Shown piece by piece: positions 8,466-16,272 of a DNA stretch of 32,738 nucleotides; within the stretch, counting starts at the first letter, position 1, and the number at the start of each line of letters is the position of its first letter. The position numbers and the translations under genes are program-made. The stretch lies in contig CANQWM010000035.1 of NCBI GenBank assembly GCA_947627535.1, forward strand, positions 1 through 32,738. Direction: 5' to 3'. The DNA is from an uncultured Acetatifactor sp. (GTDB taxonomy: Bacteria > Bacillota > Clostridia > Lachnospirales > Lachnospiraceae). The notes below the pieces were generated by a model. It had not been told where the DNA came from and ran no database searches. It saw only the letters and a list, made by a program, of their open reading frames with translations.

Positions 8466-9757
8466 TCCCCTTCACCTCCGTCAATACGGCAGCCGGACAG
8501 ATAATCAATAAACTGCTGGGCCGTCCTTCCCGACAGTCCTCCGTGGGACAGCTCCCATTTGTTGGCCTCCAAAAGCAGCTCCTCCTCCGGCATGGCAAGG
8601 CCGCTTCGCCTCGCCAGCGCCGTGACGATGGCCTGGAACTGCTTCTTGTCAGGCGCGCCGAAATAAATAGTCACGCCGAAGCGGTGCACAAGGGACAGCT
8701 TTTCCTGCACGGTGTCGCTGGTGTGCATGTCCTGGCGGATCTCCTCCTTGTCGCTGTAGTTTTCCCGGATCAGGTGGCGGCGGTTGGAGGTGGCGTAGAT
8801 CAGCACGTTTTCCGGCTTCTTCTCCAGTCCTCCCTCTATGACCGCCTTCAGATATTTGTATTCGATCTCAAACTCCTCAAAGCTCAGGTCGTCCATATAG
8901 ATGATAAACTTATAATTCCGGTTCTTGATCTGGCTGATCACCTGGTTCAGATCCTGGAACTGATGTTTGTATACTTCTATGATACGAAGGCCCCTGTCAT
9001 AATATTCGTTGGCGATGGCCTTGATACAGGAGGATTTCCCCGTTCCCGCGTCGCCGTAGAGCAGGCAGTTGTTAGCCTTCCTCCCGGACACAAAGGCTTC
9101 CGTGTTCTCCGTCAGCCTGCGCTTCGGGATCTCGTACCCCACCAGGTCGTCAAGGCTGACATGGGCGATATTGAGAATGGGTTCGATCCGGACGCCGTCC
9201 CCATCATGGACGATCCGGAAGGATTTATGGAGGCCGAATTTTCCCACGCCGTACTCTTTGTAAAACCGCGTCAGCGTCTCCTTCATCTGGGCGGGAGTAT
9301 GGTCATGGCTGAACTGCTCCGCCAGCTCGCAGATCCGGGCACAGATCCGGCGGTTGTAGACCTTGCTCTCCCGGGTGCTGCTCTGGTAGCGCTCCACCAT
9401 GGAAAACTCCGGCACATTCAGCCTTCGGACCAGAGGGCCGAAATCATAATCATAGAATTCCTTGAAAATCCCAATGTCATGCAGCGCGGCCTCATTCACC
9501 GTTCCCTCTATCTCTCCCCGGATCTCGCAGCCGCAACTGTAGCTGTTCTCGTTGTTCACAAGAAGATCCGCGAGATAACAGTGCCACAGATTCCCGTGAA
9601 AGCCGTAACGCCCCGCCAGGTCGATCAGCCTGTGGATGCACCGGTAAAAAAGCTCCCTCGCCTCTTCGCCCTCTCCGCCTTCCATCAGGCGCGCCATGTC
9701 GTGAAGAAGCTCCCCCTCTTCCAAATTTCTGTAAACAATCAGCTCTTTGTCTCTCAT
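8462..9757 (-). CDS. DUF815 family AAA-type ATP-binding protein
   Basis: DUF815 proteins are AAA-like ATPases of unknown role. The 431-residue protein has an N-terminal half without recognised motifs, then Walker A GDAGTGKSS, Walker B IIYMDDLSFEE, and a sensor-like segment (LIYATSNRRHL). The phrase YEIPKRRLTENTEAFV before Walker A resembles the DnaA/DnaC-type entry into the AAA core. It starts 1 bp after the pheA stop and overlaps ppx by 4 bp, so it is firmly inside the operon. What it remodels is unknown; the context suggests a link to polyphosphate or stress physiology, which is inference. Confidence 0.88.
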   Translation of the reverse strand: MRDKELIVYRNLEEGELLHDMARLMEGGEGEEARELFYRCIHRLIDLAGRYGFHGNLWHCYLADLLVNNENSYSCGCEIRGEIEGTVNEAALHDIGIFKEFYDYDFGPLVRRLNVPEFSMVERYQSSTRESKVYNRRICARICELAEQFSHDHTPAQMKETLTRFYKEYGVGKFGLHKSFRIVHDGDGVRIEPILNIAHVSLDDLVGYEIPKRRLTENTEAFVSGRKANNCLLYGDAGTGKSSCIKAIANEYYDRGLRIIEVYKHQFQDLNQVISQIKNRNYKFIIYMDDLSFEEFEIEYKYLKAVIEGGLEKKPENVLIYATSNRRHLIRENYSDKEEIRQDMHTSDTVQEKLSLVHRFGVTIYFGAPDKKQFQAIVTALARRSGLAMPEEELLLEANKWELSHGGLSGRTAQQFIDYLSGCRIDGGEGE

Positions 9758-9758
9758 A

Positions 9759-10883
9759 TCAGTAATTCCCCAGAATTTTCATATTTCTCGCCTCTTCCCG
9801 CAGCCCTCTCAGAGCGTTCTTCACGGCGCTGTCGGAAAGGTTTCCGTCAAAGTCAACAAAGAATCTGTATTCCCAGTTCCTGTCTTCGATGGGACGGCTT
9901 TCAATCTTCGTCAGGTTCAGGTTATTGTAAATAAAGTGGGACAGCATATGGTACAGGGAGCCGCTCTCATGGGGCACCTCGAAGCAGATGCTGATCTTTC
10001 GGGCATCCTTCCGGAAGATTTTCTGGTTGGTGACGATGATAAACCGGGTGGAGTTGGAATCGGACTGGTTGATCCCCTTCTGCAGCACTTCCAGACCGTA
10101 TATCTTCGCCGCATGTTCCCCCGCGATGGCAGCCTGCGTCCTGTCTCCCTCCTCCGCCACCTTTCGCGCGGCAAAGGCGTTGTTCTGCATACTGATCTGT
10201 CGCCAGTCGTAATTTTCCAGAAATCTTGCGCTCTGCATCAGCGACTGGGGGTGGGAAAAGACCGTCTTTATATCCCCCAGTTTCGCTCCCGGCACGCCCA
10301 GAAGACAGTGTTCAATGCGGATGATCTGCTCCCCGACGATGTAATTTTCATACTCCTGAAGCAGATCGTAAATCTCCGTCACGATCCCGGCGGTGGAATT
10401 TTCGATGGGAAGCACCGCGAAATCCGCGCTTCCCTCGTCTATGGCGCTCATGGCGTCCCGGAAGGTCTCCACGTGAAAGCTGTTGACCTGATCCCCGAAA
10501 TACTGCGTCATGGCCGCCTGGGAATACGCGCCCTCGGCCCCCTGAAACACCACGCGGGCCTTTTGGGTTTCCAGCCTGTCCACGCCGATAAAGGGCAGCT
10601 TTCCGAGACTTCCGTGCTCCGTCAGCAGCTGGTACTGCAGCTTCCGGCTCATGGACATGATCTGTTCAAACAGTTCCTCGATGCCGTGACTGTTAAAATC
10701 GTTGTGCGTCATGGACTTGACTCTGGCGATCTTTTCCGTCTCCCGCTGTCTGTCCAGGACCTTTTTCCCGGTTTCAATCTTGTACTCGGCTACCTGCCTG
10801 CATATTTCCATGCGCCGCTCGTAAAGTTTCACAATGTCTTCGTCGATCTCGTCAATCTGCTGCCTCAGCTTAAGCAGGTCCAT
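9759..10883 (-). CDS. pheA: Bifunctional chorismate mutase / prephenate dehydratase
   Basis: This enzyme turns chorismate into prephenate and then phenylpyruvate, the committed steps to phenylalanine. Three parts are visible in 374 residues: an AroQ-type chorismate mutase (LLKLRQQIDEIDEDIVKLYE, about residues 1-90), a prephenate dehydratase core (FQGAEGAYSQAA, LPIENSTAG), and a C-terminal ACT domain with the feedback-inhibition motif LTKIESRPI. AAAGGAG precedes the ATG at a 9-nt spacing. It is the first gene of the operon that includes ppx and ppk1, an unusual pairing of amino acid and polyphosphate genes. Confidence 0.96.
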   Translation of the reverse strand: MDLLKLRQQIDEIDEDIVKLYERRMEICRQVAEYKIETGKKVLDRQRETEKIARVKSMTHNDFNSHGIEELFEQIMSMSRKLQYQLLTEHGSLGKLPFIGVDRLETQKARVVFQGAEGAYSQAAMTQYFGDQVNSFHVETFRDAMSAIDEGSADFAVLPIENSTAGIVTEIYDLLQEYENYIVGEQIIRIEHCLLGVPGAKLGDIKTVFSHPQSLMQSARFLENYDWRQISMQNNAFAARKVAEEGDRTQAAIAGEHAAKIYGLEVLQKGINQSDSNSTRFIIVTNQKIFRKDARKISICFEVPHESGSLYHMLSHFIYNNLNLTKIESRPIEDRNWEYRFFVDFDGNLSDSAVKNALRGLREEARNMKILGNY

Positions 10884-10924
10884 ATCGTTTTGCTCCTTTG
10901 CGTGTTATGTATTCCTTTTCTCCT

Positions 10925-10953
10925 ATCTTATACTAAATCCTTCTTGATAGCAA
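10925..10953 (-). promoter_or_regulatory. Predicted promoter of the pheA-ppk operon
   Basis: On the minus strand, TTGCTA (10953-10948), a 17-bp spacer and TAAGAT (10930-10925) lie about 40 bp before the pheA start. Its -35 box overlaps that of the rightward promoter by two bases, so the two promoters are back to back and could compete for polymerase. Confidence 0.45.
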
Positions 10954-10972
10954 GCAAAAAGGGGTGTATCAT
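10944..10972 (+). promoter_or_regulatory. Predicted promoter of the DUF5050 gene
   Basis: TTGATA (10944-10949), a 17-bp spacer and TATCAT (10967-10972) form a near-consensus sigma-A promoter. It lies downstream of the in-frame start at 10964, so the true start must be the later ATG at 11039. Confidence 0.6.
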
Positions 10973-11038
10973 AGAGGGCGGAAATCGTTACAAACTGACA
11001 GCAGCGGGATTTTCGTTCCCCGCACAGGAGCGCCGAAA

Positions 11039-12046
11039 ATGAGTAAAAAAAGCAGAACCATCCTGATCGTCACTCTGACCGTCCTTATCCTGGCAGGCCT
11101 TTTCGTTATCCTGCAACTTTCCGGGCGGGTCAGAATGAACCCGGCGGGAACGGTGGGCAACACCGGCGGAAACTTAAATAACGGCGGACTTTTCTGCGAG
11201 TACGACGGAAAGGTATATTTTTCCAACCCTCAGGACGGCGGCAGTCTCTGCGTCATGGATCCGGACGAGGGGAACGTGCGCAGGCTCAAGGCCGCAAATG
11301 TGCGCAACATCCTCGCCGGCGGCGACTATCTGTACTATTATCAGCAGGGCACCTCCGATGAAAAAAATGCGGCCCTGGGCCAGCTTCCGGGCTCGCAGTC
11401 CTTCCAGCGCTGCAGACAGAACGGCTCCGGCGCCGCCACGCTGACCACGGACTTTGTGATCGCCGGACAGCTGGTAGACAATTACCTCTACCTTTCAACC
11501 ACCTCTCCGGGAAGCGTTTCCTTTTATAAGCTTAAGATCGATAAATCCGAAAAGGTAGATCTTGCCGACTACGAGATCAACCCCGCCTGCGCGGTGGACG
11601 GCATCATCTACTACAACGGGACAGGACACAATCACTATCTCTATGCCCTCAACACCGCGGATGACACCACCAGCGAATTTTGGCGGGGCAACCTCTGGTA
11701 TCCCGTGCGCGAGGGGGATTATGTCTACTACCTCGACGTGGCGGAACATTACCGGCTCTGCCGCTACTGTATCTCTCAGGATACGATCCAGGTCCTCACC
11801 GAAGACCGGGTGGACTGCTTCAACGTGGGAAACGGCTATGTCTATTACCAGAAAAACAGCGCCGAACGGCCTCAGTTAAAATACATGTCATCGGCGGGCG
11901 GCGAGTCCTATGTGCTGGCGGAGGGAAACTACACCGGGATCCATATGACCTCCCGCTATGTGTATTTCAGCGAATTTAACGGCACCGCCACCTATCACGC
12001 CCCTCTGGGCTCCAGCTCCTACAGCCTGTTTGAGCCCGAGCTCTGA
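11039..12046 (+). CDS. DUF5050-like extracytoplasmic protein with beta-propeller repeats
   Basis: The protein (335 aa) has one N-terminal membrane segment after a short basic stretch (MSKKSR, then about 20 hydrophobic residues), so it is probably anchored and exposed outside. The rest consists of repeated strands with aromatic pairs such as GDYLYYYQQG, DGIIYYNG, EGDYVYYLD, GNGYVYYQK and SRYVYFSE, the pattern of DUF5050/TolB-like propellers. AGGAG precedes ATG 11039 by 8 nt, and the promoter position excludes the upstream in-frame start. It is convergent with the ArsR-family gene, with 6 bp between stops. No specific function can be assigned. Confidence 0.8.
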   Translation: MSKKSRTILIVTLTVLILAGLFVILQLSGRVRMNPAGTVGNTGGNLNNGGLFCEYDGKVYFSNPQDGGSLCVMDPDEGNVRRLKAANVRNILAGGDYLYYYQQGTSDEKNAALGQLPGSQSFQRCRQNGSGAATLTTDFVIAGQLVDNYLYLSTTSPGSVSFYKLKIDKSEKVDLADYEINPACAVDGIIYYNGTGHNHYLYALNTADDTTSEFWRGNLWYPVREGDYVYYLDVAEHYRLCRYCISQDTIQVLTEDRVDCFNVGNGYVYYQKNSAERPQLKYMSSAGGESYVLAEGNYTGIHMTSRYVYFSEFNGTATYHAPLGSSSYSLFEPEL

Positions 12047-12052
12047 CGCGCT

Positions 12053-12397
12053 TTATTCCTCGATATGGTCAAGCCCCTGGCTTAAGATCGTCACGATATG
12101 CGCGTCCGCCAGGGAATAAAAGATGGTCTTCCCCTCCCGCCTGTGCTTTACCAGGTCCAGCTGCTTCAGCACCCGAAGCTGATGGGAAATGGCTGACTGG
12201 CTCATGCCAAGCACCGCGGCGATATCATAGACGCACATCGGCGAGCAGAGCAGCACATACAGGATCTTAAGCCTTGTGGCGTCTCCGAAGACCTTGAAAA
12301 ACTCCGCCAGATCCTGAAGCTCCTCCTCCGGGGGCATTTTTTCGTCAATCTGTCTCAACACCGGTTCCTTTACATTGAGATACTCGTTTTCTTCCAT
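12053..12397 (-). CDS. ArsR/SmtB family metal-responsive repressor
   Basis: A winged-helix repressor that should release DNA when it binds metal. The 114-residue protein has the ArsR core FKVFGDATRLKILYVLL, and recognition helix MSQSAISHQLRVLKQL. The C-terminal helix carries Asp98, His100, His111 and Glu114, with the same spacing (2, 11, 3) as the zinc site of SmtB. The alpha-3 site of CadC/ArsR is incomplete: MCVYDI has one Cys where those have CxC. Zinc, or possibly cobalt or nickel, is therefore the expected signal. It follows apbE by 43 bp on the same strand; no transporter is adjacent, so its target is not evident in the window. Confidence 0.9.
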   Translation of the reverse strand: MEENEYLNVKEPVLRQIDEKMPPEEELQDLAEFFKVFGDATRLKILYVLLCSPMCVYDIAAVLGMSQSAISHQLRVLKQLDLVKHRREGKTIFYSLADAHIVTILSQGLDHIEE

Positions 12398-12440
12398 GGT
12401 TTCACCGTCTTCTTTCCTTCCCCGCGCCGTTCGGTTCCGC

Positions 12441-13484
12441 TTACTGCGTCTTACGAAACAGCGCTTTCATTCCCGGCGTCATGAGAATCGCACCGTCCTG
12501 TTCCACAAACAGCGCCTCCGCGCCGTACCGCTCCACCAGCTCCATCCCCTTTTCCCGCCCCAGCACAAAACATGCCGTGGATAACCCGTCGCTGAGCAGG
12601 CCGCTGTCCGCCAGTACCGTCACGGACCGCAGGCCGCTGTCCGCCGGAAAGCCTGTCCCGGGATCCAGAATATGATGATACCTTACGCCGCCTTCCTCCA
12701 CGAACCGCTCATAGTCCCCGGAGGTAGAGACAAACGCCCCGCCGTCCAAGGTCAGGACGCCCAGATTTTCGGAAGGGTTTTCCGGGTCTGCGACCCCAAC
12801 CTTCCAAGGGGCGCCGTCCGGCTTTTTCCCGTAGGTTAAGACGCTGCCCCCCACTGAGACCACCGCTCCCGTCACCGTTTTGTCCGTCTCAAGATATTCC
12901 CGGATCCTGTCCAGGGCAAGCCCCTTCCCCACGGCGCCAAGATCCAAGGCAGCTCCCTCTTCCGGGCAGACAGATGCCGGCTCCTCCCCAAAAGGCGGCT
13001 TAAAATGGATCCGCGCAAAGCCGCTTCTGGAAAGCGCCTCCGCTATGTCGCGTTCCTCCGGCGCCCGAAACGCCCCCGTCCGCCGGCCGCCGGCCCAGCC
13101 GTCTATGTCCCACAGCTGTGTCAGCGGCCCCAGCGCCGGGTCAAAAGCGCCCTCCGAATCCTTTGTCAGCTCCGCGCACTGCTCCAGGATCCCGGCCAGC
13201 GCATCCGACAGCTCCGCCCTCTCCCCGCTTCCCGCCGTCCGGTTTACCCGGCAGACCTCCGCGGTCTCAAGACGCCAGGAAAGCGTATCCTCCTCCAGCT
13301 CCTTTATCAGCGCAAGGATCTCTTCCTTCTGCGTTCCGCCCTCTTCGGCAAAAACGGTCAGGCGGACTACAGTCCCCATAGCAGTGTCCGCGCCCGTAAA
13401 TTCCCGAGTCCCGCCGCAGCCGCACAGCAACAGCGCCTGCGCACAGCCCAGCAGCCGGACAAATACTCGAAAAAACCTCTTCAT
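12441..13484 (-). CDS. apbE: FAD:protein FMN transferase, lipoprotein (ApbE)
   Basis: ApbE links FMN covalently to Thr/Ser of exported flavoproteins. The 347-residue protein starts with a signal peptide ending in a lipobox (LLCGC, lipidated Cys23), so it works on the outer face of the membrane. Motifs: DTAMGTVVRLTVF, AFDPALGPLTQLWDI, DLGAVGKGLALDRI, SVGGSVLTYG and YHHILDPGTGFPA. I start at ATG 13484, preceded by AAAGGAG; the open frame runs on to 14087 but the extra part only shadows the opposite-strand genes. It diverges from the NusG-II/Gx pair. No FMN-binding target protein is in the window. Confidence 0.93.
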   Translation of the reverse strand: MKRFFRVFVRLLGCAQALLLCGCGGTREFTGADTAMGTVVRLTVFAEEGGTQKEEILALIKELEEDTLSWRLETAEVCRVNRTAGSGERAELSDALAGILEQCAELTKDSEGAFDPALGPLTQLWDIDGWAGGRRTGAFRAPEERDIAEALSRSGFARIHFKPPFGEEPASVCPEEGAALDLGAVGKGLALDRIREYLETDKTVTGAVVSVGGSVLTYGKKPDGAPWKVGVADPENPSENLGVLTLDGGAFVSTSGDYERFVEEGGVRYHHILDPGTGFPADSGLRSVTVLADSGLLSDGLSTACFVLGREKGMELVERYGAEALFVEQDGAILMTPGMKALFRKTQ

Positions 13485-13508
13485 TTGCGCGCTCCTTTTT
13501 GCTATACT
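13480..13508 (+). promoter_or_regulatory. Predicted promoter of the NusG-II/Gx operon
   Basis: TTCATT, a 17-bp spacer and TATACT (13503-13508) precede the NusG-II gene. A weaker opposite promoter for apbE (TTATCT at 13529-13524, 17 bp, TATAGC at 13506-13501) overlaps it, so both operons could be controlled from one site. Confidence 0.4.
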
Positions 13509-13565
13509 GTAACTGTCGCCGGCAGATAAGCCACCGGACAGAAAGGACCCGCCGCCCGGATTGCC

Positions 13566-13973
13566 ATGAAAAACCAAAAAAACATCAGGACAGCCGCGAT
13601 CTTGATAACGGCTTTTCTGCTTCTTGTCACAGCCGGCTGCGCTCTTTGTTTTCTGGCCGGCCGTAAGAAAACCGACCACTGCACCGCCGAAATCTACCAG
13701 GACGGGAAACGGATCTATTCGATTCCGCTGGACCAGGTTCCGGAGCCCTACACGCTGGAGATCAGAGGAAAGGACGGCTGCGTCAACCGCGTCGAAGTCC
13801 GCCCTGGCAGCATCGGCGTAATCTATGCCGACTGTCCGGACCGTCTTTGCGTAAAACAGGGATTCATCAACAGTCCCTCCGTTCCCGTCGTCTGCCTGCC
13901 AAACCGCCTTGTGATTCTTCTGAAATCCCATGGGGCTGCCAAAGACACAGGTCCGGACGCCGTTACCTATTGA
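13566..13973 (+). CDS. NusG domain II-like membrane-anchored protein (EetA-like)
   Basis: This 135-residue protein has an N-terminal membrane segment (residues about 9-31) followed by a domain of the NusG_II family: KRIYSIPLDQVPEPYTLEI, GKDGCVNRVEVRPGSIGVIYADCPDRLCVKQG. Such proteins sit next to Gx-type membrane proteins and ApbE in many Firmicutes, and a relative (EetA) belongs to the Listeria extracellular electron transfer locus as I recall it. It is not a transcription factor, despite the domain name. The Cys residues in the DCPDRLC segment are a family feature. The Gx gene follows 59 bp downstream. Confidence 0.82.
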   Translation: MKNQKNIRTAAILITAFLLLVTAGCALCFLAGRKKTDHCTAEIYQDGKRIYSIPLDQVPEPYTLEIRGKDGCVNRVEVRPGSIGVIYADCPDRLCVKQGFINSPSVPVVCLPNRLVILLKSHGAAKDTGPDAVTY

Positions 13974-14032
13974 ACCGTCCCGGCCTGCACCGTTTTTTGA
14001 CCCGCCCCCAAAACCCGCAAAGGAGACCACCC

Positions 14033-14530
14033 ATGCCTGTAAAAAAAATGACCGTCCTCGGGCTGTACGCGACTCTTTCCCTGGCAATCTACGCGGCGGA
14101 AAGCGCCCTGCCGCCTCTGGCGCCGATCCCGGGCTTCAAGCTCGGCCTGGCAAATATCATAACCCTTGTCCTGCTGCGGCGGTATTCCCTGAAGGACACG
14201 GCCCTGGTGCTGGCCGTGCGCATCCTCTTGTCCGCCCTTCTCTTCGGGAATCTCCTCAGCCTGTTCTACAGCCTGTCCGGCGGAACGTTAAGTCTGTTAC
14301 TCATGTTTCTGACCGGGAAGATCCTTCATCAGAAGTTTCCCCCGCTGACCGGCGCTATGGGGGGCCTTGCCCACAACGCGGGACAGCTTGCCGCCGCCTG
14401 GCTTGTCACATCCACCCCCGCCGTCCTGGCCTATCTTCCCCTTCTTCTGCCTGCCGGGATCCTGACGGGACTGTTCACCGGGCTGTGCGCCTGGCTGGCG
14501 GACCGCTGCCTGCCGGGGCGGACGCTTTAG
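14033..14530 (+). CDS. Gx transporter / heptaprenyl diphosphate synthase component I-like membrane protein (EetB-like)
   Basis: The 165-residue protein is nearly all hydrophobic, with about five or six membrane segments, and has the family opening YATLSLAIYAAESALPP and PGFKLGLANIITLVLL. Pfam names the family Hpre_diP_synt_I, but it is integral to the membrane and ECF S-component-like, so a prenyl synthase role is doubtful. ATG 14033 has AAAGGAG upstream; the frame is open further left but overlaps the NusG-II gene. It ends overlapping the stop of folBK by 3 bp, convergent. With the NusG-II protein and ApbE it resembles the EetA/EetB/FmnB set. Confidence 0.85.
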   Translation: MPVKKMTVLGLYATLSLAIYAAESALPPLAPIPGFKLGLANIITLVLLRRYSLKDTALVLAVRILLSALLFGNLLSLFYSLSGGTLSLLLMFLTGKILHQKFPPLTGAMGGLAHNAGQLAAAWLVTSTPAVLAYLPLLLPAGILTGLFTGLCAWLADRCLPGRTL

Positions 14531-15387
14531 AGCATTTCCACCTTTGTCCGCTTCTCCTTCGGCAGCTCCTGAAACAGCTGCATCACGGTCCTTCCCAGGA
14601 TGGGATGGCGCAGGTTGGGCGCGAGGGTGCTCAAAGGCTCCAGTACAAAATCGCGGTTCTGCAGATCCGCATGGGGTATGACCAGAGTGTCCGACTCATA
14701 GATCAGCTTATCGTAAAACAACAGGTCAATATCCAGCGTTCTGGGGCCCCAGCGCCTTACACGGACTCTTCCGGCCGCATCTTCGATATCGTGTATGGCA
14801 TCCAGAAGCTCCTCCGGCGCAAGCAGCGTCTCGATCTCCAGCGCGCCGTTCAGAAAGTCCTCCTGCTCCAATACCCCGTAGGGTCTGGACTGAATCAGGT
14901 CGGACACCTTCTTTACCTTGATCTGGGGATGGGAGGCAAGCGCCCGGATGGCGCCGGAAATGTACTGCACCTTGTCCCCCATGTTGGAGCCCACCGACAG
15001 ATACGCCGTGTGCCATTTTCTGTATACCTTTACCGACACGCATCCAAAGGGAAGGGGAATCGGCGCATACGGCTTGCGGATCTCCAGCTCCACCGCAATG
15101 ACCCTGTCATACTTTAACAGGATCGCCTTGGACATTTTTTCCGCCACGGCTTCCAGAAGCTGGTACGTGTTCTGCTGCATCCATTCGGTGATGAACTGGC
15201 AGATCTGGCCGTAATCAATGGTATAAAAGAGATTATCCTCCAGCCCGGCTCTGTGAATGTCGGTGTAGAGAACCGCGTTCACCTGAAAGATCTGCCCCTT
15301 TTCCTGCTCCTCCACGAACACCCCGTGGTGGGCAAACACCTCCAGGTTCTCTATTCTTATCTCGTCATCGCGTATATTGTCCTGCAT
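14527..15387 (-). CDS. folK: Fused dihydroneopterin aldolase / HPPK (FolB-FolK)
   Basis: Two consecutive folate enzymes in one 286-residue chain. Residues about 9-125 are FolB: IRIENLEVFAHHGVFVEEQEKG is the DHNA signature. Residues about 130-286 are FolK, with AYLSVGSNMGDK at its start and RRWGPRTLDIDLLFYD as the ATP/pterin signature. Together they convert dihydroneopterin to hydroxymethyl-dihydropterin diphosphate. GGAAGG precedes the start. It is the last gene of the folate operon, 32 bp after folP. Confidence 0.96.
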   Translation of the reverse strand: MQDNIRDDEIRIENLEVFAHHGVFVEEQEKGQIFQVNAVLYTDIHRAGLEDNLFYTIDYGQICQFITEWMQQNTYQLLEAVAEKMSKAILLKYDRVIAVELEIRKPYAPIPLPFGCVSVKVYRKWHTAYLSVGSNMGDKVQYISGAIRALASHPQIKVKKVSDLIQSRPYGVLEQEDFLNGALEIETLLAPEELLDAIHDIEDAAGRVRVRRWGPRTLDIDLLFYDKLIYESDTLVIPHADLQNRDFVLEPLSTLAPNLRHPILGRTVMQLFQELPKEKRTKVEML

Positions 15388-15419
15388 TCTGTTACCTTCC
15401 CTCTCCCGTTCTTCGGTCC

Positions 15420-16262
15420 CTATCTGTCTGTGGCGCCAAGAACGGCTTCCGTCATCTTTAAGGCCCGCACATTTTCCTTTACGTCATGTACCCGGACAAA
15501 CATACAGCCCTTTACCGCCGCCAGAACGGTGGTAGCAAGCGTCCCCTCCAGCCGGTCCTCCACAGGCAGATCCAGTGTAAGGCCAATGACAGATTTTCTG
15601 CTGCAGCCTAACAGCACCGGACATCCCAGACTTTGAATCCGCTCCAGATTTCTCACAGCCTCCAGGTTCTGCTCATAGCTTTTCGCAAACCCGACTCCCG
15701 GATCCAGAATGATCCTCTCCTTATGAATGCCGGCTTCTTCCGCCAGCATAAGGATTTCCCGAAGATCCTGCATCATATCCTGCACAAAATCTCTGTAGAC
15801 AGGATTCCTGCGGTTATGCATCAGACAGCAGGGCAGACCGCTCTCCGCGATCAGCGCCGCCATTTTGCCGTCATACTGCAGCCCCCAGATATCGTTGATC
15901 ATATCCGCCCCGGCGTCGATCCCCGCCCGGGCCGTCTCATATCTGCAGGTATCCAGCGACACCGGCACATCAAAACGCGCCTTCACCGCCTCCACTACAG
16001 GGGCAGTGCGCTGTATTTCCTCCAAAACTGTGATTTCCGCATATCCGGGCCTTGTGGACTCGCCCCCGATATCGATCACATCAGCGCCCTCCCGGACCAT
16101 CTCCTCCACGTGCCGCAACGCTTTGTCCGGACTGTTCCATCTGCCGCCGTCCGAAAAGGAATCCGGCGTCACGTTCAGGATTCCCATGACATACGTCCTT
16201 CCCTGTCTGGCAAAGGACCTTCCGCCGATCCTCATTACTATTTTTTCGTCATTTTCCCGCAC
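15420..16262 (-). CDS. folP: Dihydropteroate synthase
   Basis: FolP joins hydroxymethyl-dihydropterin diphosphate and p-aminobenzoate. The 280-residue protein has both signatures: MGILNVTPDSFSDGGR and ADVIDIGGESTRPGY, and later LLGCSRKSVIG. The likely start is GTG 16262, with GAGG that overlaps the stop of the HD gene; ATG 16235 (MRIGGRSF) is an alternative that would shorten the chain by nine residues. It is the target of sulfonamides. It lies between the HD hydrolase and folBK. Confidence 0.95.
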   Translation of the reverse strand: MRENDEKIVMRIGGRSFARQGRTYVMGILNVTPDSFSDGGRWNSPDKALRHVEEMVREGADVIDIGGESTRPGYAEITVLEEIQRTAPVVEAVKARFDVPVSLDTCRYETARAGIDAGADMINDIWGLQYDGKMAALIAESGLPCCLMHNRRNPVYRDFVQDMMQDLREILMLAEEAGIHKERIILDPGVGFAKSYEQNLEAVRNLERIQSLGCPVLLGCSRKSVIGLTLDLPVEDRLEGTLATTVLAAVKGCMFVRVHDVKENVRALKMTEAVLGATDR

Positions 16263-16272
16263 TTTGAAAACC

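Noticed and set aside
8543..9934. 463-aa plus-strand ORF
   Set aside because: Antisense of the DUF815 ATPase gene; no family motif, no ribosome site. The same holds for 9747-11042, 22502-24046, 1841-2968 and 4531-5382.
13485..14087. N-terminal extension of the apbE frame to 14087
   Set aside because: The extension is antisense to the NusG-II and Gx genes and would bury the signal peptide. ATG 13484 has AAAGGAG and a lipobox just after.
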